Of a stretch of DNA of 64,000 bases, positions 30,566 to 42,170 are shown piece by piece. The notes beneath the pieces were generated by a model. That model made no database searches. It was not told the DNA's origin and saw nothing but the letters and a program-made list of their open reading frames with translations. The translations under genes and the position numbers were made by a program. The stretch is taken from positions 526,680 through 590,679 of the forward strand of contig CAUYUJ010020704.1 of NCBI GenBank assembly GCA_963575745.1, read 5' to 3'. Positions within the stretch are counted from its first letter, which is position 1, and each line of letters begins with the position of its first letter. Source of the DNA: Prorocentrum cordatum. Taxonomy: Eukaryota > Sar > Dinophyceae > Prorocentrales > Prorocentraceae.

Positions 30566-31844
30566 CGGCTTGCGGAGTTGTCCCCACGGCCCGCGGGGCT
30601 GTCCCCGACGGCTGCGCGATTTCGCCGTCGGAGAACGCGCCCCTGCCAGGCGTGGCGGCGAGGGCGCCGAGAAAAATAGAGGCGCGCGCCCCTGCCAGGA
30701 GGAAGGAGAGGTGCAGGAGGAGAACGAGCGGAGCGGCGATGAGAAGGGGGAGAAGGAGGAGGTGAAGGAGTCGAGGGCAAGGCAAAGGCCGAGGAGGAGG
30801 AACATGATAAGGAGAGGGATGACGTGGAGGAGGCGGAGGAAGAGGAGGCAGAAGAGGAAGAGGATGAGAAATGCAACGAGCAGGACGAGAAGGAACACCA
30901 TGAGGAGGAGGAGGAGGAGGAGGAGGAGGAGGACGGAGAGGGCGGAAGGAAGCCTCCGCCAGACGAGGAAGAAAAAGGCGAGGAGCAAGATCAATCGATT
31001 ATCATGCGGGGTCCTACCGTCGGAGTACTTCGGACGCTCGCGAGGTAGGCACTTTGCGAGCAGCGGCACGCGCTCAGTGACCCAAGGCCGCCCCTGCTTG
31101 GGAAGGGTAGCCGCCCAGGGCCCACCGCCGCGACGCGCGCGCGAGGAGCGGCTCTCTTCGCGCTCCGCGGGCGACCTAGAGTGTCGAAAGAGGAAGCCAG
31201 CCAGCAGGCACCCTAGAAACTCCCAAGAGGCCCGAAGGGGCCCTCAAGAGGCACAAGAGGCCCCCAGATGGTCCCCAAGAGGACCCAAAAGTCCTCACCC
31301 TTGGACCTCATCCCTCTTCTGGGGGTCGGCGGAGTGGCGTAAGCCTCTTGAACAAGAAAGACGACACAAGTAGCAACTCTTGGAGGTCCGCGCGGATTTC
31401 CTGGATCGGCGCGGGCCCCCCTCGGAGCGCGCCAAAGGCTACGCCGGAGGCGCCGCCGGAAGAGCCCAGGCGCCGATCCAAGAAATCCTCGCGGAGCTGC
31501 TCCGAAAATTCATGTTCATGACGTTTGTTATTATTCGATCGTCCTCGTCCTCTGTCCCCCTCTTCTCCTTTCTGCTCCTGCCGGAACACCTTCAAGTGAG
31601 TGTCATCCATGCCCACGGCATAACATTGCATGTGCACAATAACAATACGGATGACGGCCCAGAGGAGCCTCGAGCCGGAAAAAAATGATTGCGAGCCAAC
31701 GGCGATGAGAGCGGGGTGCATGTATGGTACTCAACACGGCTCCTCATTCTCATGATATTAATCCTCCTCCTCTCTTACCCTCATCCTATTCATCCTGACA
31801 TGGGTCCTTCTCCGCCGATTCCGACCTCATCATGTTGGTACGCA
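30566..31844. other. Purine-rich and low-complexity stretch, no gene
   Basis: 30690-30960 is GAG/GGA-rich and gives overlapping Glu- and Arg-rich frames on the plus strand. 31230-31300 carries the degenerate GAGGCCCC motif also found at 36.6, 37.3, 41.65 and 42.05 kb. 31391-31493 is an inverted repeat. The remainder shows nothing I can support. Confidence 0.4.
31391..31493. repeat. Imperfect inverted repeat of about 26 bp
   Basis: Arm 31391-31416 (core GGATTTCCTGGATCGGCGC) pairs with 31464-31493 (core GCGCCGATCCAAGAAATCC) with one mismatch in the core. The loop is about 47 bp. Confidence 0.75.
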
Positions 31845-31857
31845 TCATCATTAACAG

Positions 31858-31889
<32 letters not shown>

Positions 31890-32010
31890 GCAGCATCATC
31901 ATCCTCATCATCATCATCAGCAGCATCAGCATCAGCATCAGCATCAGCATCAGCATCAGCATCAGCATCAGCATCATCAGCATCATCATCAGAATCATCA
32001 TCATCATAAG

Positions 32011-32055
<45 letters not shown>

Positions 32056-32466
32056 TAGCATCAGCATCATCATCATACTCATCAGCAGCAGCAGCGTCAT
32101 CATCAGCGCATCATCCTTATCATCATCATCATCATCACCATCATCATCAGCATCATAATCATCATCATCGTCGTCATCATCATCGTCATCATCATCATAG
32201 TCATCATCATCCTTATCAGCATCATCAGCATCATCATCGTTCCCGATCCCATCCTCATCCTCAACCTCATTGTCATTATCATCAGCATCATCATCATCCT
32301 TATCAGCATCATCATCATCCTTATCAGCATCCTCATCATCCTTATCAGCATCATCAGCATCATCATCATCAGCTTCATCATCATAATCAGCATCATCATC
32401 ACCATAACCACCACCATAATCGTCATCAGAATCAGCATCATCATCTCCAGTCAGCTCATCGACATG

Positions 32467-32503
<37 letters not shown>

Positions 32504-33371
32504 GCATCATCATCATCATCATCAGCATCAGCATCAGCATCAGCATCAGCATCAGCATCATCAGCATCAGCATCATCAGCATCAGCATCATCAGCATTAT
32601 CAGCATCATCATCATCATCATCATCATCATAATCATCGTCATCATCATCATCATCATCATCATTAGCATCAGCATCATCATCATCCTCATCATCAGCAGC
32701 AGCGTCATCGTCAGCGCATCATCCTTATCATCATCATCACCATCATCATCAGCATCATAATCATCGCCATCGTCATCATCATCATCATCATCATCAGCAT
32801 CATAATCATCATCATCGTCGTCATCATCATCGTCATCATCATCATAGTCATCATCATCCTTATCAGCATCATCAGCATCATCATCGTTCCCAATCCCATC
32901 CTCATCCTCATCCTCATCCTCATTATCATTATCATCAGCATCATCATCCTTATCAGCATCATCATCTTCGTTATCAGCATCCTCATCGTCATCGTCATCG
33001 TCACCATCATCATCAGCATCATCATCATCAGCTTCATCATCATAATCAGCATCATCATCACCATAACCACCACCATAATCGTCATCATAATCAGCATCAT
33101 CATCTCCAGTCAGCTCATCGACATGATCATCATCATCATCATCATCAGCATCATCATCATCAGCAGCATCAGCATCAGCATCAGCATCATCAGCATCAGC
33201 ATCAGCATCAGCATCAGCATCAGCATCATCAGCATCATCAGAATCATCATCATCATCATCATTAGCATCAGCATCATCATCATCATCCTCATCATCAGCA
33301 GCAGCGTCATCATCAGCGCATCATCCTTATCATCATCACCATCATCATCAGCATCATAATCATCGTCATCG

Positions 33372-33411
<40 letters not shown>

Positions 33412-35306
33412 AGTCATCATCATCCTTATCAGCATCATCAGCATCATCATCATCATCATAGTCATCATCATCCTTATCAGCATCATCAGCATCATCATCG
33501 TTCCCAATCCCATCCTCATCCTCATCCTCATCCTCATTATCATTATCATCAGCATCATCATCCTTATCAGCATCATCATCTTCGTTATCAGCATCCTCAT
33601 CATCATCGTCATCGTCATCATCATCATCAGCATCATCATCAGCTTCATCATCATAATCAGCATCAGCATCACCATAACCACCACCATAATCTTCATCAGA
33701 ATCAGCATCATCATCTCCAGTCAGCTCATCGGCATGATCATCATCATCATCATCATCAGCATCATCATCATCATCAGCATCAGCATCAGCATCAGCATCA
33801 ACATCATCAGCATCAGCATCAGCATCAGCATCAGCATCATCATCATCAGAATCATCATCATCATCATCATCATTAGCATCAGCATCATCATCATCATCCT
33901 CATCATCAGCGGCAGCGTCATCATCAGCGCATCATCCTTATCATCATGACCATCATCATCATCAGCATCATAATCATCGTCATCGTCAGCATCATCATCA
34001 TCAGCATCATCATCATCATAGTCATCATCATCCTTATCAGCATCATCAGCATCATCATCGTTCCCAATCCCATCCTCATCCTCATCCTCATCCTCATTTT
34101 CATTATCATCAGCATCATTATCATCCTTATCAGCATCACCATCTTCGTTATCAGCATCCTCATCATCATCGTCATCGTCACCATCATCATCAGCATCATC
34201 ATCAGCTTCATCATCATAATCAGCATCAGCATCACCATAACCACCACCATAATCGTCATCATAATCAGCATCATCATCTCCAGTCAGCTCATCGACATGA
34301 TCATCATCATCATCATAATCATAATCATCAACAACAGCAGCATCATCATCATCATCATCATCACTATCATCATCATCATCAGCATCATCATCATCATCGT
34401 CATCATCATCATCATCATCATCATCCTGATCAGCCACATGACTTCTCGCCCACCAACATTTCAATTCCCATCTCTTTCTTGTCATCATCCTCCCTTCCTC
34501 CCTTCTCGTACTCCTCCTCGCATTCCTACTCGTATCCCTCCTCACCATCACCATCATCGTCATCGAGACAGTACAAGTCATCATGGACACGATGGTCATC
34601 CTCACCCCATTCCTCCTGCGCCTTCTCCACGGCAATCGCATCATCGTCAGCATTATCAACAGCATCACCACCACTACCGCCACCATCACTACCGCCACCA
34701 ACACCACCACCACCACAACCATCATCATCATCATCATCATCAGCATCATCATCATCAGCATCAGCATCATCATCATCAGCAGCAGCATCAGCATCAGCAT
34801 CAGCATCAGCATCAGCAGCATCATCATCATCATACTACCGCCATCCTCATCTTTACCACCACCATCATCACCACTACCATCCTCATCACCACCACCACAA
34901 CCAAAACCATCATCAGCATCATCACCACCACCACCATCACCACAACCATCATCAGCATCATCATCAGCAGCATCACCATCAGCATCATCATGATCGTCAT
35001 CGTCACCATCACCACCACCACCACCACCATCGTCAGCATCAACATCATCATCAGCATCAACATCATCATGATCAGCGTTACCGTCATCATTTACATATTC
35101 GCCACCATCATCGTCAGCATCATCATCATCAGTACCATCATCATCCTCATCCTAATCATCACCGTCATCGTCATCATCACCATCAGCATCATCACTGCAA
35201 TTATCAGTATCATCATTGTCAGCATCATCATTGTCAGTATCAGTACCATGTTCATTAACAGCATCATCATTGTCAGTATCAGTACCAGGCTCATCATCAT
35301 CATCAG

Positions 35307-35376
<70 letters not shown>

Positions 35377-35400
35377 GTCAGCATCAGCATCCTCAACATC
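31845..35400. repeat. CAT satellite with higher-order units
   Basis: Mainly CAT/CAG triplets, but with long-range order. The landmark CTCCAGTCAGCTCATCG occurs at 32445, 33104, 33715 and 34278 (spacing 659, 611, 563). GTTCCC.ATCCCATCC occurs at 32239, 32886, 33500 and 34060. The unit also carries fixed CATAACCACCACCATAATC and CAGCGTCATCATCAGCGCATC blocks. After 34440 the order is lost and plain CAT/CAC/CAG continues, with a non-repetitive patch at 34435-34640. Apparent ORFs of up to 608 codons are artefacts of a triplet that lacks stops in most frames. Confidence 0.9.
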
Positions 35401-37680
35401 ATCCGCCACATCCGCCCTATCTGTCTTCTTGCTCTGAACCTCCGCATCCTTCTGGGACCTCACCCAGTCCCCCTCCCGCTCCGTTCCTCATCCATTCCAC
35501 ATCCTTGCTGTCTGCTCCTTCTCCTATGTCCATCTACCATGCATATTGCCTCCTGCACTCCCTCATCCCCCAGCTCACCATATCGCCCCGCTTCTCCGTC
35601 CTCCTGCCTCCTTCCTCCTGCCTCCGCCCTCCTTCCTCCGCCGTCTGCTCCGCCTCCTCCTCCTCCTCCTCGTCCTCCTCCTCCTCCTCGTTCTCCTTCT
35701 CCTCCCCGTCCTCCCTCCTCCCTCCTCCCTCCTCCCTCCTCCTCTTCCTACGCCACCCCCCCTCTTGGATAGCAGTGGCCCCGTCAACGACTCAGGGATA
35801 ACTGGAGCACCCCCACTGGTGGAGCTGGTGGGGCAGTCGGCGCCGCCTGCATCGGCGGGGGAGGCGGGAGGGGGTTGGCGACCTGGGCTCCCCCCCTTGC
35901 TGGGGTCCCTCACCCCAGCTCGGGGTCCCCAGGCCCCATCCACCGCTCGCCGCCCCCTCGGGTGAGGCCGGGAGCGCGCCCTCGCGGCAATGTCCGCGGC
36001 AATGCGCGGCAATGTCCGCGGCAATGCGCGGCAATGTCCGCGGCAATGCGCGGCAATGCCCGCGTGATCGTGCGGCGCAAGCGCTGTGCGGAGGGCGAGT
36101 GGCGCAGCAGGGGGCGGCGGTGGTCCGTCGTTCTCTGAGGCTGGGCTGTCTCGGCGCGGACTTGTGAGGCCTGGTCGTCCAGGCACCGAGTTGTGGTCGC
36201 GGGGAACCTCTTCTCCCTACTTACGATCGGTTCGCCCCTACAAAAAGTCGAACGTCGCTTGCCGCTTCTAGTAACCGACATAGCCGCCGCTAACCATATG
36301 ACCAGCCAATGCCATCGATGAGCATGCATCCATAGACAAGCCCAGCCACGCACGATAACACGTTCGAGCTCAAAGACGTCGATAAACCTCAAGGCAACCG
36401 TGTACTGACTGCAGTATCCGCCACCGTGCCTCCGGCACGTGGTGGAGTGCTTCAAGGCTCACAAAACCCTGAGAGGTGGAGAGCTTGTAAGGTTCTTAGG
36501 GGCCCATACCCCCGTGCTGCTCCCAGGCGCTCGCTCTTGGGCGCTACTGGGCGCTACCGGGGTGTGTCGCAAGGGCCTCTGAGACGGTAAACCCGCCCAA
36601 CGGGGCCCCGAAACGGGCGAAGAGGGCCCCAGGAAGCCCCCAGCAGGGTCCGAGAGGCCTCCAAGACGGCCCGAGAGCCTTCCAAGACGCCCCAGATGGC
36701 CTCGGGACGAGCCAGGAGGCCCCCGAGACGCCCCGGGAGAGTCTAAAGAGGGGAGCCCCAAAAAAGGCCCCAAGAAGCAAGAACCGTCTCAATCCCGTAG
36801 GAAAGCGCAGATCGGCGGCGAGCGAGGGGGGAAAGAGAGAAGAAGAAGGCCTTCTCAGAAGGCGGCGGGGCTTCTCGGAGGCTCTCCGGCCTTCCGAGAA
36901 ATGCTCTGCTTCTTCGGGGAAGGCTTAGGAAACTTCTCGGAAGGCCGGAGGACTTCCGGGCCTTCTGGGAAGACCTTCTCCTTCTCACATCCCCCCCGAA
37001 CGCCCCCAAGCTAGAGGAACAACCACGGAATGACCTGAGGAACAGCGAGCCCCGTCCGAGCGAAGAGCGGTCCTTACTTTTCAGCGTCTTGGCCGCATCG
37101 CCGATCCATTGGCGATGCATCGCAGACTCTGGGTCGGCGTCTCCCCCCGTTTGTCCGCCCCCTCCTTCTCACTTGCCCCCCGGGAGCGCCGCCGAGTAGA
37201 CTTTGAGCGTGTTCACCTGTTTCGTTGTCGCAGCTTCATGATAAACCCACAAGGCCGCCCACGAGGCTCCCATGAAGGGCCCAGGGCAGCCCAGGAGGAG
37301 CCCCCAGACGGCCCAGGAGGCCCCACAAGGCGGCCCCAAGAGGGCCCCAAGAAGGCGCCCAGAGAAGCCCCCGAGGGGGTCACGGATGCACAGTTCGAGC
37401 CCTCCGCCCCAAGGTGCCTCCAGGAAGCCTCGAGACGCTCCCGAAGAGGCCAAGCTTCGAAACCCGGTTTTGCAATGCGTTCTCTGCGAAGATACACAAC
37501 ACAGAGCATGTACGGACAAGCAGGGAAGGCTTTGAATGCACATGGCCATGAGAAAATACCTTGCAAAAGACACCCTGCTTGCTTCATCTGGTCGATGTGA
37601 CGGCGCCTGCCGACGAGTCACAAAACTTGTTTCTGTCAGCAGAGACGGTTCGCCGCATGACATAATCAACATCATCACCG
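35401..37680. other. Low-complexity and minisatellite stretch, no gene
   Basis: 35640-35760 is TCC-rich. 35982-36062 is a short minisatellite. 36600-36780 and 37250-37450 are rich in the degenerate GAGGCCCC/CCCAAGAGG motif, giving Gly-Ala-Ser-Trp-rich frames on the minus strand. 36200-36460 and 37480-37680 are more complex, but I see no domain. Confidence 0.4.
35982..36062. repeat. CGCGGCAATG minisatellite
   Basis: Seven copies of CGCGGCAATG, alternately 12 and 10 bp apart (22-bp double unit), next to a non-repetitive CGTGATCGTG. Confidence 0.9.
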
Positions 37681-37840
37681 CCGCTTTACTGTGGAAAATT
37701 CCCCCCCTCTTCCTCCGGAACCCGGGGGTCCCCCCCCCCTTTCCGAAAATCCCCCCGGCTGGACCCACCCCCCCCTCCCCCCCCCCCGCAAAACCCTCCC
37801 CCTCCCCTAACCCCCCCCCCCTCCGGAAAACCGAGGGGAA

Positions 37841-38153
37841 TCACTACGGGTTCGAACCCCCCCACTCCCCCCCTCCGAAAAATTGGAGGAGGGGTCACTA
37901 CCGGTTCGAACCCCTCCCCCCCGCCACCAGAAAACCAGAGGAGGGTCACTACCGGTTCGAACCCCTCCCCCCCCCTGTCCCGAGGAGCGGGAATCGTTTG
38001 CCGGCGGCGAGGGGAGGGGGGGGAGGAGGGGGTTCGAACCGGTAGTGACCCCCCCCCGGTTTTCGAGAGGGGGGGGTTCGAACCGGTAGTGACCCCCCCC
38101 CCGCTTTTCATGATGGACTGGGGGGGGAGGAGGGGTTCGAACCGGTAGTGACC
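37841..38153. repeat. Inverted array built on GGTTCGAACCGGTAGTGAC
   Basis: Three copies of the reverse form (GTCACTACCGGTTCGAACC; the first reads TCACTACGGG) lie at 37841, 37894 and 37945. Three copies of the forward form lie at 38031, 38075 and 38134. All are flanked by C or G homopolymers and a conserved GGTTTTCGAG block. The centre of symmetry is near 37995. A fourth, decayed forward copy is at about 38180-38200. The whole could fold as a large hairpin. Confidence 0.8.
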
Positions 38154-38283
38154 CCCCACGGTTTTCGAGGGGGGGGGACGGTTTGGGAACCCCCAGTGAC
38201 CCCCCCCGGTTTTCCGCTAGCAGCGGTAGAACACACTCTTTCGAACCTTTGGAACCCTGCGCGCGGCGAGCGTGGCGGTGTCA

Positions 38284-38817
38284 CGTAGTGTACCAGGCTC
38301 TGCGCACCAACGTGATTCTCGAATTTGCGCAATTGACGATGGAAGGGTGCTTACACGTTGTGGTGTTAGTTCCCGCAGTGATCGTCGCGGGCGCCGCTAG
38401 TATCAACTCTGGGTAGCACGCACGAGTAAATACCACTGCCACCACCATCGGGGTCACCGCTTCGAGCAACTGCAAACGGCGAAACGGAGGACCACGTCCG
38501 CCAATCATGCTGTCGGCGACCTGGCTGACACGGATGGGCGTAAAACGGCCGTGCGCCCACAGGCGCGTCGAGAGGCGATACACATCGAACGAGTTCACTG
38601 GCAGCCCGAGAGCACACTCATCTTGAGCAAGATTCCCAAATGTACGACAGTGCGGCTCCTCGCGCAGCGCACGGCTGCAACTCCGAAGGTTTCGCCGTCC
38701 ACGTTTCCAGGCGTGCTCGTTTGTCGCGCGCGCTGCCACGTGCCCACCCCAAGAAGAGCAGAAGGCAGAGTCTCGCAGCGGGTCGATGGGCTGCCCTCGG
38801 GCCGCTCTGCCGCACAC
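38284..38817 (-). CDS. Possible unknown protein
   Basis: A 178-codon minus-strand frame of normal composition, including NSFDVYRLSTRLWAHGRF and a hydrophobic stretch (AVTPMVVAVVFTRACY). There is no recognised domain, no support from neighbours, and overlapping frames exist on both strands. It lies between an inverted array and CA microsatellites. A chance frame in GC-rich DNA is a real possibility. Confidence 0.25.
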
Positions 38818-40046
38818 TGATCCGCCGCCCGCCGAGACACGTCACCGCAGCGAGTGATAGCATAGGACACAGGCGATCGTGAACTCTACCAGGCGTGCAG
38901 GTGGGCGGCTGCGCTAGACGAGCGAGCGTGCAGGGGTGCTGCCGCACACACGCACACACGCACACATGCACACACACACATACTTCTTGGCGTCGCGGCC
39001 ACACGCGCAGCAGCGTAGCGGAGTCGTGCTGAAGCCGACGAAGAGCGCGGGCGCTGGCCAGCTCAGAGGCAGCATGGGCATGGCAGATGCACCCATACAG
39101 AGGACCGAGCAGCACGACTCGCGGGGAAGCCCCCGCGAGGGAGTGACTGGGGGGGAGGGGCGAACGACAGGGAGAGAAGAACCGCACGGCGGAGGAAGGC
39201 ACTGCGAAGGAGTACCAACGCACACACACACACACTTTTCGTCGGCGGCGAAGCAGAACGGCTGCACCAGCGGTCGGGCTAAACGGGGACACCGAGAAGC
39301 GAGTTGCCCAGCGTGCAGGAGGGGAGACTGAGACAGGCGGGGCGGCCGCGGAGGAGGAGAGAGGAGGGGGCACTCAGAGGCGGAAGACTTCCGACCTGAG
39401 CGCGGCACACACACACACACTCACACTCACACTCACACTCACACACTCAAACTCACACACACACACACAGCGACCCGCCAGCGGACGCACCAACGGAGCG
39501 AAGTCCGACACCTCGCGAGAGGGGGGGCGCCTCGCCTGGAACACGAGAAGTAACGAGCGGACAGCCGCGCATGCCGCCGACGCCAGCCGCATCGGAGCAC
39601 GGCTGCACGCGCTGGTTCTGCGCTCACCAAGAGGGCGATTCCACGGCCAAGGGAGCAGTCTGAGACCCCACGAGAGGGCACCCGGCCTGGACCACGAAGA
39701 AGCACTGAGTGAGGGAGCGGAAGCAACGTCGGTGACACCCCGCCAGGGGGGAGCCATCGGCGTGCGCTGAAGGAGCACCAGGAGTTCGGTAGAGGCTTCC
39801 TAGATGGGGTCGGAGCAGATGGGGTCGGAGGATCGCGCCGCATCGCCGATACATCTGCGATGTATCGGCGATGAACTGGCGATGCACCGGCGATGCATCG
39901 GCGACGTCGGCGTGAAGCAAATCGGGCCCCACATCGAGCCGCACCGCCGATGCATCGGCGACGCGGAGCGATCCCTCGACCCCCCCCCCACCTGCTCGGA
40001 CCCCATCTGGGAGACCTAGATTCGGACGAGAACGTCAGAGATCCGC

Positions 40047-40200
40047 TGACCCGGGTCAATCCAGACCCGGGTCAGTCGGGCCTTGCAGGATCCTGCAAGA
40101 TCCTGTACCCAAACCCGGGTCAAGGCGAAGGATCCTGCAGGATCCTGCAAAATCCTGCACCCAAACCCGGGTCAATGCGACCCTGGCCCTGCAGGATGCT
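40047..40200. repeat. Cluster of perfect short palindromes
   Basis: TGACCCGGGTCA (40047-40058), TTGCAGGATCCTGCAA (40083-40098) and AGGATCCTGCAGGATCCT (40129-40146), with further CCCGGGTCAA blocks near 40065, 40112 and 40166. The blocks recur in a loose 52-65 bp order. Confidence 0.8.
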
Positions 40201-40449
40201 GCAAGATCGGGCGCTCTGGCCGACCCCCCCTTTGCATTGACCCCCGTCTCAAGGCTCCCGAGAACCAAGGAACAGCACGCTGCCGGGCTCCCAACGGCGG
40301 CGTGCCCGAGTGATCTTGTCTTCCCCCCCCCGAGAGCGCGGGGAGGGGGCGGTCGTGCTCACAAGGTGCCGCCGAGGCGGGAGATCCCAAGCGGCGGCGT
40401 GCCCCGCGCGCGGGGGTCGGCACCGGGCCCCAGGGCACCGTGCGGGGCC

Positions 40450-40610
40450 CCCCGGTCGGGAGGAGGAGGGCGGGAGGAGGGGAGAAGGGCAGGGAGGAGG
40501 GAGGAGGGAGGAGGGGAGGGGAGGAGGGAGGAGGGGAGGGAGGAGGGAGGAGGGGAGGGAGGGGGAAACCAGGGAGGGGAGGAGGGGAGGAACCAGGGAG
40601 GGAGAGAGGA
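40450..40610. repeat. GGGAGGA purine minisatellite
   Basis: Variants of GGGAGGAGG, with GGAGGGAGGAGGGAGG blocks on one strand. Confidence 0.8.
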
Positions 40611-41057
40611 AGGGGGCGCGGGGCGAGGGAGGGGAAGCGAGAGACACAGAGAGCTCGTGCGTGGGCCTGGTGAGGGGTGGTTGGGCGCGCGCGGACTGAA
40701 GAAACAGAGGAGACACCAGCATCAGCAAGGAGGAAGGGGCGAAGGGAGAGCGATGAGGAGACGCGGGAGGAGGGAGGGCGAGAGGGAGGGAGGACAGCAG
40801 AGGGGATGCGGAGCAGGAAAGGGGCAAAAGGCGAAGGAGGGCGACGGCGGCAGCTGCAGGAGCGGTGGAACGGGCGAAGCAGCGGGCGAAAGAGAGCCTT
40901 TTCAATCAAGCTGTATACCTCTCATAGACGCCCTAGCCATATGGCCCTTTGCCATGGGGGGCGCCCTTGCTACCGTACGCAGTCATGGGCCGATAGTAGT
41001 CGCCATGTCCTGAAGCAAGCGTTCGGCCAGGTAGGAAGACGGCGAGGACGGCAACGA

Positions 41058-41176
41058 AGGTTTTTTTGCACGGTTTTGTTTTGCAATCTTCGAAGGTTTT
41101 TTTTGCAATCCTTCGTTTTTTGCAATCCTTCGTTTTTTTGCAATCCTTCGTTCAAGGTTTTTTGCAATCCTTCCAA
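41058..41176. repeat. TTTTTGCAATCCTTCG array
   Basis: Five to six variants of a unit of about 17 bp, differing mainly in T-run length. Confidence 0.85.
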
Positions 41177-42170
41177 CAAGTACGAGAGGACGAGAGAACG
41201 GGAGAACGAGAGAGAGAGGGAAGGACACAACAAAGAAAGAGAACGAGAGAGAGAGAGAAGGACACGACAACGAAATGCAAACCTGCGGGGAAGGGGGGTG
41301 GGGGGAGGAGGAGGGAAAAGCGAAGGGCGAGGAGCGGGACGGGAGGAGGAGGGAGTGAAAGGGGAAGGGAGGGAGGAGAGGGGAGGGGGGGAGAGGCGGA
41401 AGCCAAGAAAAGCCAGAGAGACGATCCAAGCTCAAGGAGCACAGTCGGGTGATTCGACCTGGTCGCAGCCCGGACCCGAACAGGCAGAGACTGAGACAGG
41501 CCCACTGCAGGGCGAGCCTCTGCTTGTTACCCCCGCCTGGCGATCGGCCAGTCTTGGGGGTCACTGACTTGCCAATGCGGACGACGTCTGCTGGAATTGT
41601 GCTGCTTGGCCACGAAGTGGCCTCCAGACTTCTGGAAAACAGCCCCCACAAAGCCCCCACGACGGCCCAACGGGGCCCCAGGGAGGCGTCAGAAGGTCCC
41701 AAAAAAAAAAACAAAATGTTGTGTTGCTCCGGAAATGGGGTACGCAAACTAAAACTGATTGCAAACCGCAACAACCAACAAAACCTAAAAACGCGCACGA
41801 CCACAAGGCCACGACTTCAACAAAACAAAAAACATGAACCGATGTCAGAAGCCCGATCCCTATTGTACGTCTGTTTGGGCGGGAGCAATGACGGGGAGAA
41901 TAAAAAAAAGAGAAGGGAAGATGGAAGTATTTTCGAAGCTGAGTAGCTGCCATGTGCATGCCGCTATCTACGGACAGCAACTCATTGCCAGTTACACTAC
42001 AGCGGTGCAAAACAAGTCGAAGGGCTCCCAAACCCGCAACATGCCCCCAGGCGGCCCACAAGAAGCCCCCACGGGGCCTTGAGAAGCCTCCAGGAGCCCT
42101 GAAAAGGCTCCACGAGGCCGCCCCCCTAGGCCTCCAAGAGGCCCCGGAGAAGCCACGCAACATTTTTCGG

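Larger units (their letters stand above)
38818..42170. other. Satellite-rich stretch, no gene
   Basis: CA/ACTC microsatellites at 38940-38985, 39220-39237 and 39408-39470. Palindromic clusters at 39838-39975 (CCGATGCATCGG type) and 40047-40200. A GGGAGGA purine minisatellite at 40450-40610. A TTTTTGCAATCCTTCG array at 41058-41176, followed by GAGA repeats to 41275. GAGGCCCC motifs at 41640-41700 and 42030-42150. Confidence 0.5.

Noticed and set aside
30492-31373. A 293-codon Arg/Glu-rich protein
   Set aside because: It lies on a GAG/GGA purine tract that gives charged residues in every frame, with no domain.
33721-35772. Long acidic, Met-, Ile- or His-rich proteins across the CAT satellite
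   Set aside because: The triplet CAT/ATG has no stop in most frames of either strand, so long open frames are expected without selection. No unique domain is present.
37841-38153. tRNA genes suggested by GGTTCGAACC
   Set aside because: Only a B-box-like core is present; no A box or cloverleaf lies at the proper distance.
40237-41013. Gly/Arg/Glu-rich protein of 258 codons
   Set aside because: It is translated from the GGGAGGA minisatellite and neighbouring purine-rich DNA; overlapping frames on both strands are equally open.
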